Notes: generated by a model not told the origin, from the letters alone. Shown: positions 29,847 to 40,233, counted from the first letter of the stretch. The stretch: 64,000 nucleotides of DNA from Aliidiomarina halalkaliphila (GCF_007096385.1 NZ_VJWL01000003.1:273763-337762), one strand, 5' to 3'. Program-made: numbers and translations.

Positions 29847-30326
29847 CTAGACCTCAGGAAGCACCTCATGGCTGGCTAGCAAGGCAATCAGCTGATCTTC
29901 AAGTTCCAAACGATTTTGGAGTGCTTCGCCTAGGTTTGAAAGATCTTGAGTAAATTTCGGTAATGAATCCTGCTCGGTGACCTCCGCGTAATCATCATTG
30001 AAGCGCAAGGCTACTTCGGTGGTTACGGCAATTAATGGATAAACACGTTGCGACAGTGCGTCTGTGTGTTGATTATGAGCTTTGGCTTCCTCAAGAATAT
30101 GGTCATACAATTCAAAATGACCTGCGGATACGTAATCCACCAAAATTTCACAGAATTCCCGAATATCTGCTGCCGAGGGCAATTGTTCCCGATTTTGGTC
30201 GTAAGGCGGTAATCCGGCGAGCTTAAAATAGCGTACGAGTAGGTCTTGGCGTTCATCAAGCCAGCGGTCCAACGCCGAGTGCAATCCTGCCCATTGTTGT
30301 TTGGCTTCTTTGTTCCGGCGTAACAT
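29847..30326 (-). CDS. rsd: Regulator of sigma D (anti-sigma factor, Rsd/AlgQ family)
   Basis: Binds the main sigma factor RpoD and shifts RNA polymerase toward alternative sigma factors in stationary phase. It is a 159-residue helical protein with the family segments WLDERQDLLVRYFKLAGLPP and EFCEILVDYVSAGHFELYDH. The ATG at 30326 has AAGGAG seven bases upstream. It is divergent from nudC and hemE, the same order as in E. coli. A clear terminator follows. Confidence 0.93.
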   Translation of the reverse strand: MLRRNKEAKQQWAGLHSALDRWLDERQDLLVRYFKLAGLPPYDQNREQLPSAADIREFCEILVDYVSAGHFELYDHILEEAKAHNQHTDALSQRVYPLIAVTTEVALRFNDDYAEVTEQDSLPKFTQDLSNLGEALQNRLELEDQLIALLASHEVLPEV

Positions 30327-30459
30327 AATATAACTCCTTGCAAGCGTCCGGCAGACCGGGTGATTAACTCCACTGTACTGTGGGACGATAGGCAAGATCA
30401 AATTTATTCATCGGCACCTTGCGTTTTCTTTACACGCGGCCTGTCGCCAAGGATTTGTG

Positions 30460-31266
30460 ATGATACATCCAGCAGATACACCTAAGCAGAAACATGCGGT
30501 TCATTGGTTTATCGTTCAGGGCAATCAGCTCCTGACAGACCCAAATGGGAAACTGCCCTGTGCTGACATCGATCAGTTCCCGCTTGCGGAAACGGAGTAC
30601 ACGGCAAAGATTGGTGAGCTCGAAGGCCGTTCCGCTTATGTGCTGTTGTGGCCGGCCGCCGAAGCCGAGCCGGCGGGGTACCGCTGGACACCGTTGCGCC
30701 AATTATTTCTAAACAGTAATGCTGAGACCTTCGCCTTAGCTGGGCGTGCGTGCCAGGTACAGCACTTCTTGCAAACCCATCAGTACTGCGGACGCTGCGG
30801 CAGTGACACTGTACATGTGGAGCATGAGCTCGCGGTATTGTGTCCACAGTGCGACTTTGTTTGTTACCCGCGTATTTCACCATGCATTATCGTCGCTATT
30901 TATCGAGGAACCGATATTTTATTGGCCCGGGGAAACCGTCATCCAGAAGGGGTGTTTTCGCTATTGGCGGGTTTTGTGGAAAGTGGAGAATCGCTCGAGG
31001 AAGCGGTTCACCGAGAGGTATTTGAAGAGGCTGGCATCGAAATTTGCGACATTCACTATGCATTCAGTCAGCCATGGCCGTTCCCCCACTCGCTAATGGC
31101 GGGCTTTACTGCCCAATGGAAGTCAGGGGATCTCACGTTAGATCCAAGCGAACTGATTGAAGGGGGCTGGTTTCCGCTCGATGACTTACCGCAGATACCG
31201 CCCGCAGGAACCATCGCATCGCGTTTAATTGCGATAGTAAAAGCTGAAGTTTTGGATGCTTCCTGA
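30460..31266 (+). CDS. nudC: NADH pyrophosphatase / RNA decapping hydrolase
   Basis: A Nudix enzyme that splits NADH and removes NAD caps from RNA 5' ends. It has 268 residues. A four-Cys zinc ribbon (CGRCGS ... [11 protein letters not shown]) lies at about residues 108-135. The Nudix box is [20 protein letters not shown], followed by the NudC hallmark SQPWPFPHS. The ATG at 30460 has AAGGA six bases upstream; a GTG one codon earlier is too close to it. hemE begins 37 bases after the stop. Confidence 0.95.
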   Translation: MIHPADTPKQKHAVHWFIVQGNQLLTDPNGKLPCADIDQFPLAETEYTAKIGELEGRSAYVLLWPAAEAEPAGYRWTPLRQLFLNSNAETFALAGRACQVQHFLQTHQYCGRCGSDTVHVEHELAVLCPQCDFVCYPRISPCIIVAIYRGTDILLARGNRHPEGVFSLLAGFVESGESLEEAVHREVFEEAGIEICDIHYAFSQPWPFPHSLMAGFTAQWKSGDLTLDPSELIEGGWFPLDDLPQIPPAGTIASRLIAIVKAEVLDAS

Positions 31267-31303
31267 TAGAATTCCGCGCATAAATTTTAAGGATCAGGAT
31301 GCT

Positions 31304-32371
31304 ATGAGTACTGAGTTAAAGAATGATCGCTATTTGCGGGCCCTGGCAAAACAGCCGGTTGATCGGACGCCGATTTGGATGATGCGCCAAGCGGGACGTT
31401 ATTTACCAGAGTATCGGGAAGTACGTTCACAAGCCGGCGATTTTATGAGTTTATGTCGTAACGCCGAGTTGGCGTGTGAAGTAACTTTACAGCCATTACG
31501 TCGGTATCCGCTTGATGCAGCCATCTTGTTCTCGGATATTCTCACGATTCCTGATGCCATGGGCTTAGGTTTGTATTTTGAACAAGGTGAAGGGCCGCGT
31601 TTTCAACGGCCACTACGCGACGCGCGTGCAGTAGCGGCCTTAGGTATTCCCGATCCTGAAGATGAACTGGGCTACGTGATGAACGCCGTGAGCACCATTC
31701 GGCGGGAACTCAAAGGTGAAGTACCCTTGATTGGATTTTCTGGAAGTCCATGGACCCTAGCGACCTATATGGTGGAAGGGGGTAGCACCAAGAATTTCTC
31801 TATCGTGAAAAAAATGATGTTCCAAGAACCGGCAGTGATGCATCAGTTGCTGGATAAACTGGCGCAGTCGGTCACCTCATATTTGAATGCACAGATTGCT
31901 AATGGTGCGCAGTCTGTCATGATTTTTGATACTTGGGGCGGTGTCCTGTCACCACGTGATTATCAAGAATTTAGTTTGCGTTATATGGCACAAATCGTCG
32001 ATGGCTTAACGCGCGAAAACGAAGGGCGTCATGTTCCTGTCACATTGTTCACCAAAAATGGCGGTCAGTGGCTCGAGATGATGGCGGCCACAGGATGCGA
32101 TGCGTTGGGCGTGGATTGGACCACCAACTTGGGCGACGCCCGGGCGCGTGTTGGCGATCAAGTTACCCTGCAAGGCAATATGGACCCAAGTGTGTTGTAT
32201 GGTAGTCCTGAGCGCATTCGGGAAGAAGTGCAAACGATACTGGAAAGCTTTGGTCATGGTACCGGGCATGTATTTAATTTGGGCCACGGAATTCATCCGG
32301 AAGTCGATCCGGCACATGCCGAAGCCTTTATTAAAGCGGTTACTGAATTGAGCCCTGCCTTCCATAAGTGA
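31304..32371 (+). CDS. hemE: Uroporphyrinogen decarboxylase
   Basis: Converts uroporphyrinogen III to coproporphyrinogen III in haem synthesis by removing four carboxyl groups. It has 355 residues. Signatures: [17 protein letters not shown] near residue 22, [12 protein letters not shown] with the key Asp, [17 protein letters not shown], and [13 protein letters not shown] near the end. The ATG at 31304 matches the family start and has AGGA just upstream. Probably co-transcribed with nudC. A weak hairpin (32407-32431) lies between it and the efflux genes. Confidence 0.97.
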   Translation: MSTELKNDRYLRALAKQPVDRTPIWMMRQAGRYLPEYREVRSQAGDFMSLCRNAELACEVTLQPLRRYPLDAAILFSDILTIPDAMGLGLYFEQGEGPRFQRPLRDARAVAALGIPDPEDELGYVMNAVSTIRRELKGEVPLIGFSGSPWTLATYMVEGGSTKNFSIVKKMMFQEPAVMHQLLDKLAQSVTSYLNAQIANGAQSVMIFDTWGGVLSPRDYQEFSLRYMAQIVDGLTRENEGRHVPVTLFTKNGGQWLEMMAATGCDALGVDWTTNLGDARARVGDQVTLQGNMDPSVLYGSPERIREEVQTILESFGHGTGHVFNLGHGIHPEVDPAHAEAFIKAVTELSPAFHK

Positions 32372-32406
32372 TCGTTTTTGCGACCAATCCCGATATATAA
32401 GCGTTG

Positions 32407-32431
32407 AAGGTGTCAGGAGGACTGGCACCTT
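32407..32431 (+). terminator. Weak hairpin after hemE
   Basis: AAGGTGTC and GGCACCTT form an 8-bp stem with one G-U pair, followed by only a short T stretch. It may partly stop transcription before the efflux genes. Confidence 0.4.
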
Positions 32432-32488
32432 TACGTTACAATGCTCGTATATAGTTTTAGAGCTGAATTAAAGGGACGCTGGGAGCAT

Positions 32489-33544
32489 ATGTCGAATCGT
32501 TCATATTTTACACCGTTAACCGTGGTCGCAGTCATATTGGCTGTGGTTGTTGGTGTGTTGTATTTTTCTGAAGAAGAAGGCACATCAGATCAGCGTGGCA
32601 TGGGTGCTGCGTCAATTATCGGGGCACCTGCCCGAGTCATGGAATTTCGAGATGTTATCGAAGGCTTGGGTACCGCCCAAGCGCGTGAGTCGGTGGATAT
32701 CATGGCACGGGTCTCACAAACCGTGAGCAGCATCCATTTCTCAGACGGTGATGATGTGGAAGAAGGCCAGCTTTTGGTGAGCCTTTCGGATCGCGAAGAG
32801 CGCGCTCGTGTGCAAGAGCTTGAGTTCCGGTTGGCAGAGAACCGCCGCCAATTAAGTCGCTTGCGCGAGCTTGCCCAAGAAAACGCTGCATCGCGAAGTA
32901 TGATCGACGAGCAGGAAGTGCGGGTCGAGCAAACCAGTGCTGAACTTGAAGTGGCGCGTTCGCGCCTTGCTGAAATGACCATCCATGCGCCGTTCTCCGG
33001 TAAGTTGGGTCTACGTAAAGTGAGCCAAGGGCAACTGGTCCGGTCCGGCGATGTGATCACCACGCTCGATGCCATCACCCCTATTTTTGTCGATTTTAGC
33101 GTTCCTGAGTTATACCTCCCAAGTTTGAACGCAGGCCAACGTGTGATAGCCATCTCTGCAGCCTACCCCGATCGTGAATTTATTGGTGAAATCGTAAGCT
33201 TGGCCTCTCGTGTCGATCCGGTTACCCGCTCCATCCTAGTGCGCGCATCCATCGATAACGAAGGGCGGGAATTACGTTCTGGAATGTTGTTACGCATTCA
33301 ATTGGAGCGTCGCGTTGATCACACCTTAATGGTCCCTGAAAGTGCGGTAATCCCAATTCGTAACGAGCAGTTTGTGTATGTGGTCAACGATGAAAGTCGT
33401 GCCGTACGCACGCTCGTAGAAACCGGACGTCGTCAACCGGGTTGGATTGAAATCCTCGGTGGTATCGAAGAAGGCGATATGATTATCGTTGAGGGAACCA
33501 TTCGCGTCCGTGATGGTTTGCCTGTCAATGTCACTGAACGCTAA
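32489..33544 (+). CDS. RND efflux periplasmic adaptor subunit
   Basis: The membrane fusion protein of a tripartite efflux pump, joining the inner-membrane permease to an outer-membrane channel. It has 351 residues: one N-terminal membrane anchor (LTVVAVILAVVVGVLYFS), a lipoyl/barrel-hybrid part (RVSQTVSSIHFSDGDDVEEG), a helical hairpin (residues 100-155, ENRRQLSRLRELAQENAA), then APFSGKLGLRKVSQGQLV and a beta-barrel. There is no lipobox, so the anchor is a helix. The start at 32489 has GGAG five bases upstream. The permease gene follows after 14 bases. No regulator gene is adjacent. Confidence 0.92.
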   Translation: MSNRSYFTPLTVVAVILAVVVGVLYFSEEEGTSDQRGMGAASIIGAPARVMEFRDVIEGLGTAQARESVDIMARVSQTVSSIHFSDGDDVEEGQLLVSLSDREERARVQELEFRLAENRRQLSRLRELAQENAASRSMIDEQEVRVEQTSAELEVARSRLAEMTIHAPFSGKLGLRKVSQGQLVRSGDVITTLDAITPIFVDFSVPELYLPSLNAGQRVIAISAAYPDREFIGEIVSLASRVDPVTRSILVRASIDNEGRELRSGMLLRIQLERRVDHTLMVPESAVIPIRNEQFVYVVNDESRAVRTLVETGRRQPGWIEILGGIEEGDMIIVEGTIRVRDGLPVNVTER

Positions 33545-33558
33545 TTGGAGGCAGTGCG

Positions 33559-36500
33559 ATGTTTCTGTCTGATACGTCGGTAAAGCGTCCAGTTTTTGCG
33601 ACGGTAATAAATATTCTATTGATTATTTTCGGAGTGGTAGCCTTTACATCGTTGCCACTGCGCGAGTATCCCAATATTGAACCCCCTGTTGTTTCGGTAA
33701 ATACCAATTATCCCGGTGCGAATGCCGAGATCGTGGAAACACAAATCACCCAAGTGATCGAAGAGCGCATTAGCGGTATTGATGGGATAAAAACCATCAC
33801 ATCGCGCAGCCGCGACGGTAACTCACGGATTACTATCGAATTCGAACAGAGCCGTGATATTGATTCGGCCGCCAACGATGTGCGCGAGCGGGTGCAGCGG
33901 GTACTACGAAACCTCCCTGAACAAGTCATGCCTCCCGAAGTGACCAAAGCGAATGCCGATGAAGATACGGTGGTTTGGTATAACTTGCGCAGTGAGAATA
34001 TGACCACCCTAGAACTCACGGACTTCGCCAGTCGCTATATTGTCGATCGTTTATCGGTCGTGGATGGTGTTGCACGGGTAAATATCGGTGGTGAGCGGCG
34101 TTATGCTATGAAGCTTTGGCTTGATCGCAATGCGATGGCGGCACGGGGTATTACGGTCACAGATATAGAAAACCGGCTGCGGGCAGAAAACGTGGAATTA
34201 CCGGCTGGGCGCATTGAGTCGCGGGATCGGGAATTCTCTGTGCGTGTTGCGCGGAGTTATTTGAGCCCTCAGGATTTCGCTAATCTATCCATTGTGTCTG
34301 GATCCGATGGCTATCTAGTGCGTTTAGGTGAGATTGCACGGGTATCCCTCGAAGCCGAAGACGACCGCTCAGAATTCCGCGGTAACGGCATTAATATGAT
34401 CGGGCTGGGGATTATTCGTCAGTCGGACGCAAACACCCTCGAGGTGGTTGACAACGTAGAGCGCGAAATTGAACGCCTGCGTGCAACGCTGCCGGCCAGT
34501 ATGATTTTAGTGCCATCTTACGACTCCTCGATCTTCATTCGCGACTCGATTCAGGAAGTATATAACACCCTGTTTATCGCCATGGGAATGGTGGTGATCG
34601 TCATCTACCTGTTCCTCGGAAATATCCGGGTTACCCTGATTCCCGCCATTACGGTACCGGTGGCTTTGCTATCGTCTTATATCGTGCTCTATGCCATGGG
34701 CTTCTCCATTAACCTATTAACCCTGCTAGCGCTTGTGTTGGCGATCGGGTTGGTGGTGGATGACTCCATTGTAGTGTTGGAAAATATATATCGACGCGTT
34801 GAAGCGGGAGATCCACCTCTACTCGCTGCGTATCGAGGCGCTCGAGAAGTTGGGTTTGCGGTAGTCGCGACGACTCTGGTACTGATCTCGGTGTTTGTGC
34901 CGCTCATTTTCCTTGATGGCAATATTGGGATGCTGTTTACGGAGTTTGCCATAGCGCTCGCTGCGGCGGTCGCGTTCTCCAGTATAACGGCACTTACGTT
35001 ATCGCCCATGTTGTGCTCCAAGATCTTAAAGAAACAAGAGCGCAATAAGGGATTCGGGAAGTTTCTTGATCGTGGCTTTAAACGCATCGAAGAAAAGTAT
35101 GAAGTCTTGGTGCGCAAAACCATCAGTATGCCGATTATGGCCTTCGTGGTTGTCATCCTTGCCGCTGGCGCAGGTTACTTGATGTTTGATCGTATTGGCC
35201 AAGAATTTGTACCACCGGAAGATCGCGGTAACTTTTTTGTGATGATCCGTGCAGCAGAAGGGGCGAGTCAAGAATCCAATGCCCGTAACATGCGTGAAAT
35301 TGAGAACATCCTGTTGCCTTATATCGATCAAGGCAAGGTCGACCGTTTGATTATCCGTACTCCAGGGTGGGGCAATAGCGCGGGTATCGCGATTGTAGGG
35401 ACCATTCCATTCAATGAGCGGGATTGGAGTTCTTTTGACTTGATGAATGAAATTCGCGTCAAGTTACAAGATGTGCCGGATGTCATTTCTTTTGCCAATA
35501 TGCGTAGTGGTATTGGCGGCGGTGGCGGCGGCGGTCGACCAGTGGAGTTTGTTCTGCAAGGCAACACCTTCGAAGACTTGGCCCGCTACCGAGATATCGT
35601 TTTGGAAAAAGCCTCGGAGAATCCGGGCTTGATCCAGCTAGACAGTGACTACAATGAAACCGTACCGCAGTTGTTGATTCAAATTGATCAAGAGCGCGCT
35701 GCTGATTTAGGTGTTTCTGTAGGCGATATCGGCCGCACTCTGGAAAGTATGCTAGGGCAGCGACGGGTAACTCGCTATCAAGATCGCGGGGAAGAATACA
35801 ACGTGATCTTAGAGGGTGAGCGGGATGATTATCGCACACCGCAGTCGATCAACAATATCTATGTGCGTTCCCAGCGCACCGGCCAATTGGTGCCGATGTC
35901 GAATTTGGTGACGGTCACTGAAGGGGCGACAGCTTCTCAGTTAAACCGGTACAACCGAATGCGTTCTATCACCATTACCGCGAATTTAGCGGATGGCTAT
36001 TCGCTGGGTGAGGCCCTTGGCTATCTTGAAAATATCGTGGCAGAGCACTTACCTGACGATGTGATGATCGACTACAAAGGCCAGTCGCTCCTGTATCAAG
36101 AGGGTGGTAACACCATTATCTTTATATTTGCATTAGCGTTGGCCATCACCTTCTTAGTGCTGGCGGCACAGTTCGAGAGCTTTGTGCATCCGTTTGTGAT
36201 TATATTAACCGTACCCTTGGCCATATTCGGCGCCTTGTTCGGGCTCATGGTTACGGGTATGACGATTAATATTTATTCCCAGATAGGCTTGGTGATGCTG
36301 ATCGGATTGGCGGCAAAGAACGGTATTTTGATTGTCGAGTTTGCCAACCAGCTCCGTGATGCAGGCATGAAGTTTGAAGATGCACTGGCTCGCGCCTCTC
36401 GCTTGCGTTTGCGTCCGATTATTATGACGGCCTTCACGACACTGATGAGTGCCTTGCCACTGGTATTGGCTTCAGGCCCTGGTGCAGAAAGTCGGATGGT

Positions 36501-36705
36501 GATTGGTACGGTGATTTTCGCCGGTGTCGCCTTCTCTGCGTTTATGACCATCTTCTTAGTGCCTGCGCTGTATATGGGTCTTGCGAAGAATACTCGTTCA
36601 CCACGTGAACTAGAGCGCGACCTAAAACGGATGGAAATCGAACATCCGGATCGCCGCGGCGAAGTTGATGTAGTAACAGAAGCTGAAGAAGTGGCGAAGT
36701 CCTAG
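33559..36705 (+). CDS. RND efflux transporter permease (HAE-1 type)
   Basis: A proton-driven inner-membrane pump subunit of 1048 residues. Twelve membrane helices and two large periplasmic loops are evident. The proton-relay residues are present: Asp401-Asp402 in GLVVDDSIVVLENIYRR and Lys920 in GLAAKNGILIVEFANQ. The start MFLSDTSVKRPVFATVINIL is typical. A run of seven glycines (GIGGGGGGGRP) lies in the second periplasmic loop near residue 657. The ribosome site is GGAGG. No outer-membrane TolC-type gene follows, so the pump must use a channel encoded elsewhere. Substrates cannot be predicted. Confidence 0.95.
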   Translation: MFLSDTSVKRPVFATVINILLIIFGVVAFTSLPLREYPNIEPPVVSVNTNYPGANAEIVETQITQVIEERISGIDGIKTITSRSRDGNSRITIEFEQSRDIDSAANDVRERVQRVLRNLPEQVMPPEVTKANADEDTVVWYNLRSENMTTLELTDFASRYIVDRLSVVDGVARVNIGGERRYAMKLWLDRNAMAARGITVTDIENRLRAENVELPAGRIESRDREFSVRVARSYLSPQDFANLSIVSGSDGYLVRLGEIARVSLEAEDDRSEFRGNGINMIGLGIIRQSDANTLEVVDNVEREIERLRATLPASMILVPSYDSSIFIRDSIQEVYNTLFIAMGMVVIVIYLFLGNIRVTLIPAITVPVALLSSYIVLYAMGFSINLLTLLALVLAIGLVVDDSIVVLENIYRRVEAGDPPLLAAYRGAREVGFAVVATTLVLISVFVPLIFLDGNIGMLFTEFAIALAAAVAFSSITALTLSPMLCSKILKKQERNKGFGKFLDRGFKRIEEKYEVLVRKTISMPIMAFVVVILAAGAGYLMFDRIGQEFVPPEDRGNFFVMIRAAEGASQESNARNMREIENILLPYIDQGKVDRLIIRTPGWGNSAGIAIVGTIPFNERDWSSFDLMNEIRVKLQDVPDVISFANMRSGIGGGGGGGRPVEFVLQGNTFEDLARYRDIVLEKASENPGLIQLDSDYNETVPQLLIQIDQERAADLGVSVGDIGRTLESMLGQRRVTRYQDRGEEYNVILEGERDDYRTPQSINNIYVRSQRTGQLVPMSNLVTVTEGATASQLNRYNRMRSITITANLADGYSLGEALGYLENIVAEHLPDDVMIDYKGQSLLYQEGGNTIIFIFALALAITFLVLAAQFESFVHPFVIILTVPLAIFGALFGLMVTGMTINIYSQIGLVMLIGLAAKNGILIVEFANQLRDAGMKFEDALARASRLRLRPIIMTAFTTLMSALPLVLASGPGAESRMVIGTVIFAGVAFSAFMTIFLVPALYMGLAKNTRSPRELERDLKRMEIEHPDRRGEVDVVTEAEEVAKS

Positions 36706-36723
36706 CCACGAACGCACGCGCTA

Positions 36724-36764
36724 AAAAACTCCCGACGCTGAATATACCGCTCGGGAGTTTTTTT
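36724..36764. terminator. Terminator between the RND permease and ugpQ
   Basis: AAAAACTCCCGA and its complement form a 12-bp stem with a 15-base loop, followed by T residues. A-rich and T-rich flanks suit both convergent genes. Confidence 0.88.
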
Positions 36765-36779
36765 ATGCTGAACGACAAA

Positions 36780-37499
36780 TTACAGGGTAAACGGGGATGC
36801 GCGAGTCAGGCCGTCGAGAATATTTCGGGTATGGCGCGGATGATTGGTAAAGATCCCATCGACCTGCCACTGCTGGAGGAGCAAAATATCCTCTGGCTCG
36901 TCGACAGTGTAAACATAAACCTGCAAGTCTCTCTGATGTGCATCAGCAACTAGCTCAGGCGTTACGAAGTCGATATCGATATGGAGTGAGTAAGCCGATA
37001 GCTGTTCTGCAAACCGGGCGTACTCTAACAAACAACTGGCGCTTAAGGCACCAATGCGTGTATGTGGTCGATGTTGTTTTAGCGCACGTAACCAATGATG
37101 ATTAAACGCCGACACCAACAGTTGTTCTGGACGAAACCCAAGGGACTTCTCCGCATGGTCCAAATGCTGAATGAGCGCCGCTTCATCAACCTGAGATTTG
37201 AGCTCAATATTCACCATGCATCGGCCCTGAATGAACTCCAGAGCCTCCATCAGTGTAGGAATGGGATGCTGACTAAATATGCGCAAAGCACGCACCTGAT
37301 CAGCGGTGAGATCTTGAAAGCGACCCGGTTGCGCAGCAAGGCGACGTAAATAGCGATCATGAAAGACGAACAGCTCTCCATCCACCGCCATGACGTCGAA
37401 TTCGATACCATCGGCGTGGGCATCAATTGCACGCTCAAAGGCCACCAGGGTGTTCTCAGGGGCCTCAAAGCTCGCGCCACGGTGTGCGATCACTAACAT
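36780..37499 (-). CDS. ugpQ: Glycerophosphodiester phosphodiesterase
   Basis: Hydrolyses glycerophosphodiesters to glycerol 3-phosphate and an alcohol. It has 239 residues and no signal peptide, so it is cytoplasmic like UgpQ rather than periplasmic GlpQ. Catalytic and metal residues appear in VIAHRGASFEAPENTLVAF, DGIEFDVMAVDGELFVFHD and VNIELKSQ. The C-terminal VYTVDEPEDILLLQQWQVDG and IFTNHP are typical. It lies 53 bases downstream of psd on the same strand, so phospholipid synthesis and turnover genes are side by side. Confidence 0.92.
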   Translation of the reverse strand: MLVIAHRGASFEAPENTLVAFERAIDAHADGIEFDVMAVDGELFVFHDRYLRRLAAQPGRFQDLTADQVRALRIFSQHPIPTLMEALEFIQGRCMVNIELKSQVDEAALIQHLDHAEKSLGFRPEQLLVSAFNHHWLRALKQHRPHTRIGALSASCLLEYARFAEQLSAYSLHIDIDFVTPELVADAHQRDLQVYVYTVDEPEDILLLQQWQVDGIFTNHPRHTRNILDGLTRASPFTL

Positions 37500-37552
37500 C
37501 CTTCACTCCTTTCTGAGGTTGCCTTCGGATCTGTTGCCGTTGCAGGGTACGT

Positions 37553-38422
37553 TTACCCCTTAACTGTACCCATCACCGTGCCCATCCGTGTGATGGTGCC
37601 GGGTTGTAAGTCATTGGCAAACTCCACCATATTCTCTGGGAAGGTGAGCACCACTGTAGAGCCGAGTTTAAATCGGCCCATTTCTTCGCCCTTACGCAAA
37701 TGAATAGCGTTTAATCCTTCTGCGGGATAATCCCAAGTGTGCACCCGCGGCCCCGTGGGTGGCGTGACTGTGCCAGCCCATACGGTTTCGATACTTGCGA
37801 CAATAGTGGCGCCTACCAATACCAAGGTAAATGGACCTTGGGGGCTATCGAATACCGCAACAACGCGCTCGTTACGGGCAAACAGGTTGGGTACATTCGC
37901 CGCTGTCAGTGGGTTCACTGAGAATAGATCGCCCGGCACATAAATCATTTGCCGTAAGGTGCCGTCGAGAGGCATGTGAATCCGGTGATAGTCCCGAGGG
38001 GCCAAATAGATGGTAGCGAACTGACCATTTTCAAACTCCGCGGCGAGGGCTTCATCCCCCCCTAACAACGCCCGGGTCGAATAATTATGATTCTTAGCTT
38101 GTACAATGCTATCCCCATGAATAGGACCGAGTTGACTAACCGCACCATCGACCGGATGCGCCAATTCGCCTTCCGTACATTGCAAGGGCCGCGCTTCGGG
38201 TTTTAATGGGCGTGTAAAAAACTCATTAAACGTCGAGTAGGCACGGTAATCTTCCTGCTGAGCTTCGCTCATATCCACGTTATATTTGTTGATAAACCAT
38301 CGGGTGAAGGTACGGGTGAACCAGCCAGCGCGTGCGCTTGCGAATTTACCCATAGCTCTGGATAGCAAATGCTTTGGCATTATGTATTGGGCAATAATTT
38401 TAAACCGATCGAAAGCTGACAC
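37553..38422 (-). CDS. psd: Phosphatidylserine decarboxylase proenzyme
   Basis: Makes phosphatidylethanolamine from phosphatidylserine at the inner membrane. It has 289 residues. The proenzyme cleaves itself at the LGST motif (residues 253-256); Ser255 becomes the pyruvoyl cofactor. [29 protein letters not shown] and [19 protein letters not shown] are family hallmarks. It lies 38 bases downstream of rsgA on the minus strand, the conserved rsgA-psd order. The E. coli mscM gene that usually follows is replaced here by ugpQ. Confidence 0.96.
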   Translation of the reverse strand: MSAFDRFKIIAQYIMPKHLLSRAMGKFASARAGWFTRTFTRWFINKYNVDMSEAQQEDYRAYSTFNEFFTRPLKPEARPLQCTEGELAHPVDGAVSQLGPIHGDSIVQAKNHNYSTRALLGGDEALAAEFENGQFATIYLAPRDYHRIHMPLDGTLRQMIYVPGDLFSVNPLTAANVPNLFARNERVVAVFDSPQGPFTLVLVGATIVASIETVWAGTVTPPTGPRVHTWDYPAEGLNAIHLRKGEEMGRFKLGSTVVLTFPENMVEFANDLQPGTITRMGTVMGTVKG

Positions 38423-38460
38423 GTAACTACCTCTCCACTCGTGCTAAATCTAACAATGTA

Positions 38461-39474
38461 TTATGCATGTTCTTTGACAATACGATGGTAATTCTCGAGG
38501 CGCTTGCCATCGAGTTTACCTTCGGCGACGGCTGCTTGTATGGCGCATCCGGGATCGGTGCCATGCTTGCAGTCGCGAAATTTACAGGTTCCTAAATAGG
38601 CGCGAAAGTCTTTAAAACAGTAAGCCACCCGTTCTGGATCGATGTGCCAGAGGCCAAACTCTCGAATCCCTGGTGAATCCAATAAGGCACCAGCTTGCTC
38701 CAATGCGTACCAACGCGCCACCGTGGTGGTGTGTTGTCCTAATCCTGAATTATCTGAAATGGCACCTATGGCGAGGTCAATGTCCGGCAACAAGGCTTTA
38801 ATTAAAGACGATTTGCCAACACCTGATTGCCCCACAAACACGGAAATATGATTGGGGAAGCGCGAGCGCAATGCCTCAATGCCTGCGCCGGTGTGAGCAC
38901 TCACACGAATCACCGGATACCCAATGGCTTCATACACACGCAAGCGCGACTCAATCACATCCGCTTCCTCCGGTGTGATCAAATCAACTTTGTTCATGAC
39001 AATAATGGCATCAATTCCGGCATCTTCGCAGGCCACTAAATAGCGGTCGATGATTTGGTCGGAAAACGCTGGCTGCGATGACGACACAATAAATATCTGA
39101 TCGACATTTGCGGCGATCGGCTTAATGCCATCGTATTGGTCTGGCCGACACAGTACCGAGGCGCGATCTTCCACGGCTTCAACGACACCCTGTAAGCCCT
39201 GCTCTTCCTCACCAGCACGTCGCCATGCAACCCGATCCCCAGTCACCAGAGATGCCACTGTTCGACGGATATTACAGCGCAATATTTCTCCGCTCGCAGT
39301 GAGAATATCTGCATGTTGACCGAAACGACTGACAACGCGACCATGTTCAAGATGTCCGAGATCTTCTTCAAGCCACTCGGCTTCTTGTTTCATGTGCCGT
39401 TTGGCAAGGCGCTTTTCTTGATTTTCACGCACCCGGCGAAGTTGCCCTTTGGTCAATTTTGAACGTTTTGCCAA
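38461..39474 (-). CDS. rsgA: Ribosome small-subunit-dependent GTPase A
   Basis: A circularly permuted GTPase that checks the decoding centre of the maturing 30S subunit. It has 337 residues: a basic N-terminus (AKRSKLTKGQLRRVRENQEK), an OB domain, then the GTPase with motif order G4 (MNKVD), G1 (GQSGVGKSS) and G3 (DSPGIREFGL), and a C-terminal zinc knuckle in CKFRDCKHGTDPGC. It is divergent from orn and upstream of psd, as in E. coli. Confidence 0.97.
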   Translation of the reverse strand: MAKRSKLTKGQLRRVRENQEKRLAKRHMKQEAEWLEEDLGHLEHGRVVSRFGQHADILTASGEILRCNIRRTVASLVTGDRVAWRRAGEEEQGLQGVVEAVEDRASVLCRPDQYDGIKPIAANVDQIFIVSSSQPAFSDQIIDRYLVACEDAGIDAIIVMNKVDLITPEEADVIESRLRVYEAIGYPVIRVSAHTGAGIEALRSRFPNHISVFVGQSGVGKSSLIKALLPDIDLAIGAISDNSGLGQHTTTVARWYALEQAGALLDSPGIREFGLWHIDPERVAYCFKDFRAYLGTCKFRDCKHGTDPGCAIQAAVAEGKLDGKRLENYHRIVKEHA

Positions 39475-39622
39475 TGCTTATTCCAACTTTAAGAAACGCT
39501 GTGCTTATGGTAGCAAAATATTTGTTAATGAGTTACATAAAGCGTGTTTGGCTGCACGTTTTTCAATGCCGAAGGGAGCTATTTCGTGCTAGCATGAGAT
39601 CACGAAAGGGAAGGAGATACGG

Positions 39623-40195
39623 ATGAGCGAAAAGACTTCAGCTGCGGACAACGGGCGTCTGATTTGGATTGATCTTGAGATGACCGGATTAAGCCCCGAA
39701 GAAGACGTCATTATCGAAATTGCCACTATTGTGACCGACGATCAATTAAATATTATTGCCGAAGGCCCAGTGCTTGCCGTACACCAGAGTAAAACACGGA
39801 TGGCGGCCATGGATGAGTGGAATACACGTACGCACACGGGTTCTGGCCTAGTTGCACGAGTGCAGCAGAGCAAATATCGCGAGGCAGAAGCGGAAGCCGA
39901 GACCATTGCCTTTTTGGAGAAGCACGTAGCGCCCGGTAAATCGCCCATGTGTGGGAATAGCATTTGCCAAGATCGCCGCTTTTTAGCGCGCTATATGCCA
40001 ACTCTCGAAGCGTTTTTCCATTATCGAAATTTAGATGTGAGCACTGTAAAAGAGCTGGCCAAGCGATGGAAACCTGAGATTTTACCTGGGTTTGCGAAGC
40101 ATAATAAGCATGAAGCTTTGGCGGATATTCGCGAGTCGATTGAAGAATTGAAATATTATCGTGAGCATTTTTTCGACGAACAGAAAAAATCTTAA
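39623..40195 (+). CDS. orn: Oligoribonuclease
   Basis: A DEDDh 3'-5' exonuclease that clears di- to penta-ribonucleotides, the last step of RNA decay; it also removes pGpG from c-di-GMP breakdown. It has 190 residues. The DEDD acids appear in [20 protein letters not shown] and [10 protein letters not shown]. The ribosome site AAGGAGAT is strong. It is divergent from rsgA. The tRNA-Gly gene lies 76 bases downstream. The pGpG role links it to the two cyclases in this window only in a general way. Confidence 0.97.
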   Translation: MSEKTSAADNGRLIWIDLEMTGLSPEEDVIIEIATIVTDDQLNIIAEGPVLAVHQSKTRMAAMDEWNTRTHTGSGLVARVQQSKYREAEAEAETIAFLEKHVAPGKSPMCGNSICQDRRFLARYMPTLEAFFHYRNLDVSTVKELAKRWKPEILPGFAKHNKHEALADIRESIEELKYYREHFFDEQKKS

Positions 40196-40219
40196 AAAAA
40201 GGGGGTTGCATTGCCCCCT
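40193..40219 (-). terminator. Minus-strand terminator-like hairpin at the end of orn
   Basis: AGGGGG and CCCCCT form a 6-bp GC stem. On the minus strand a run of seven or eight T residues follows (A-run at 40193-40200). On the plus strand there is no T-run. The loop contains the -35 of the tRNA promoter. It would block antisense transcripts from entering orn. Confidence 0.55.
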
Positions 40220-40233
40220 GAATTCAGTAAAAT
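40206..40233 (+). promoter_or_regulatory. tRNA-Gly promoter
   Basis: TTGCAT and TAAAAT with a 16-base spacer, followed by a GCGCTCC discriminator. A GC-rich discriminator of this kind is typical of stringently controlled stable RNA genes, and the same TAAAATGCGC core recurs at 63844. Confidence 0.7.
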
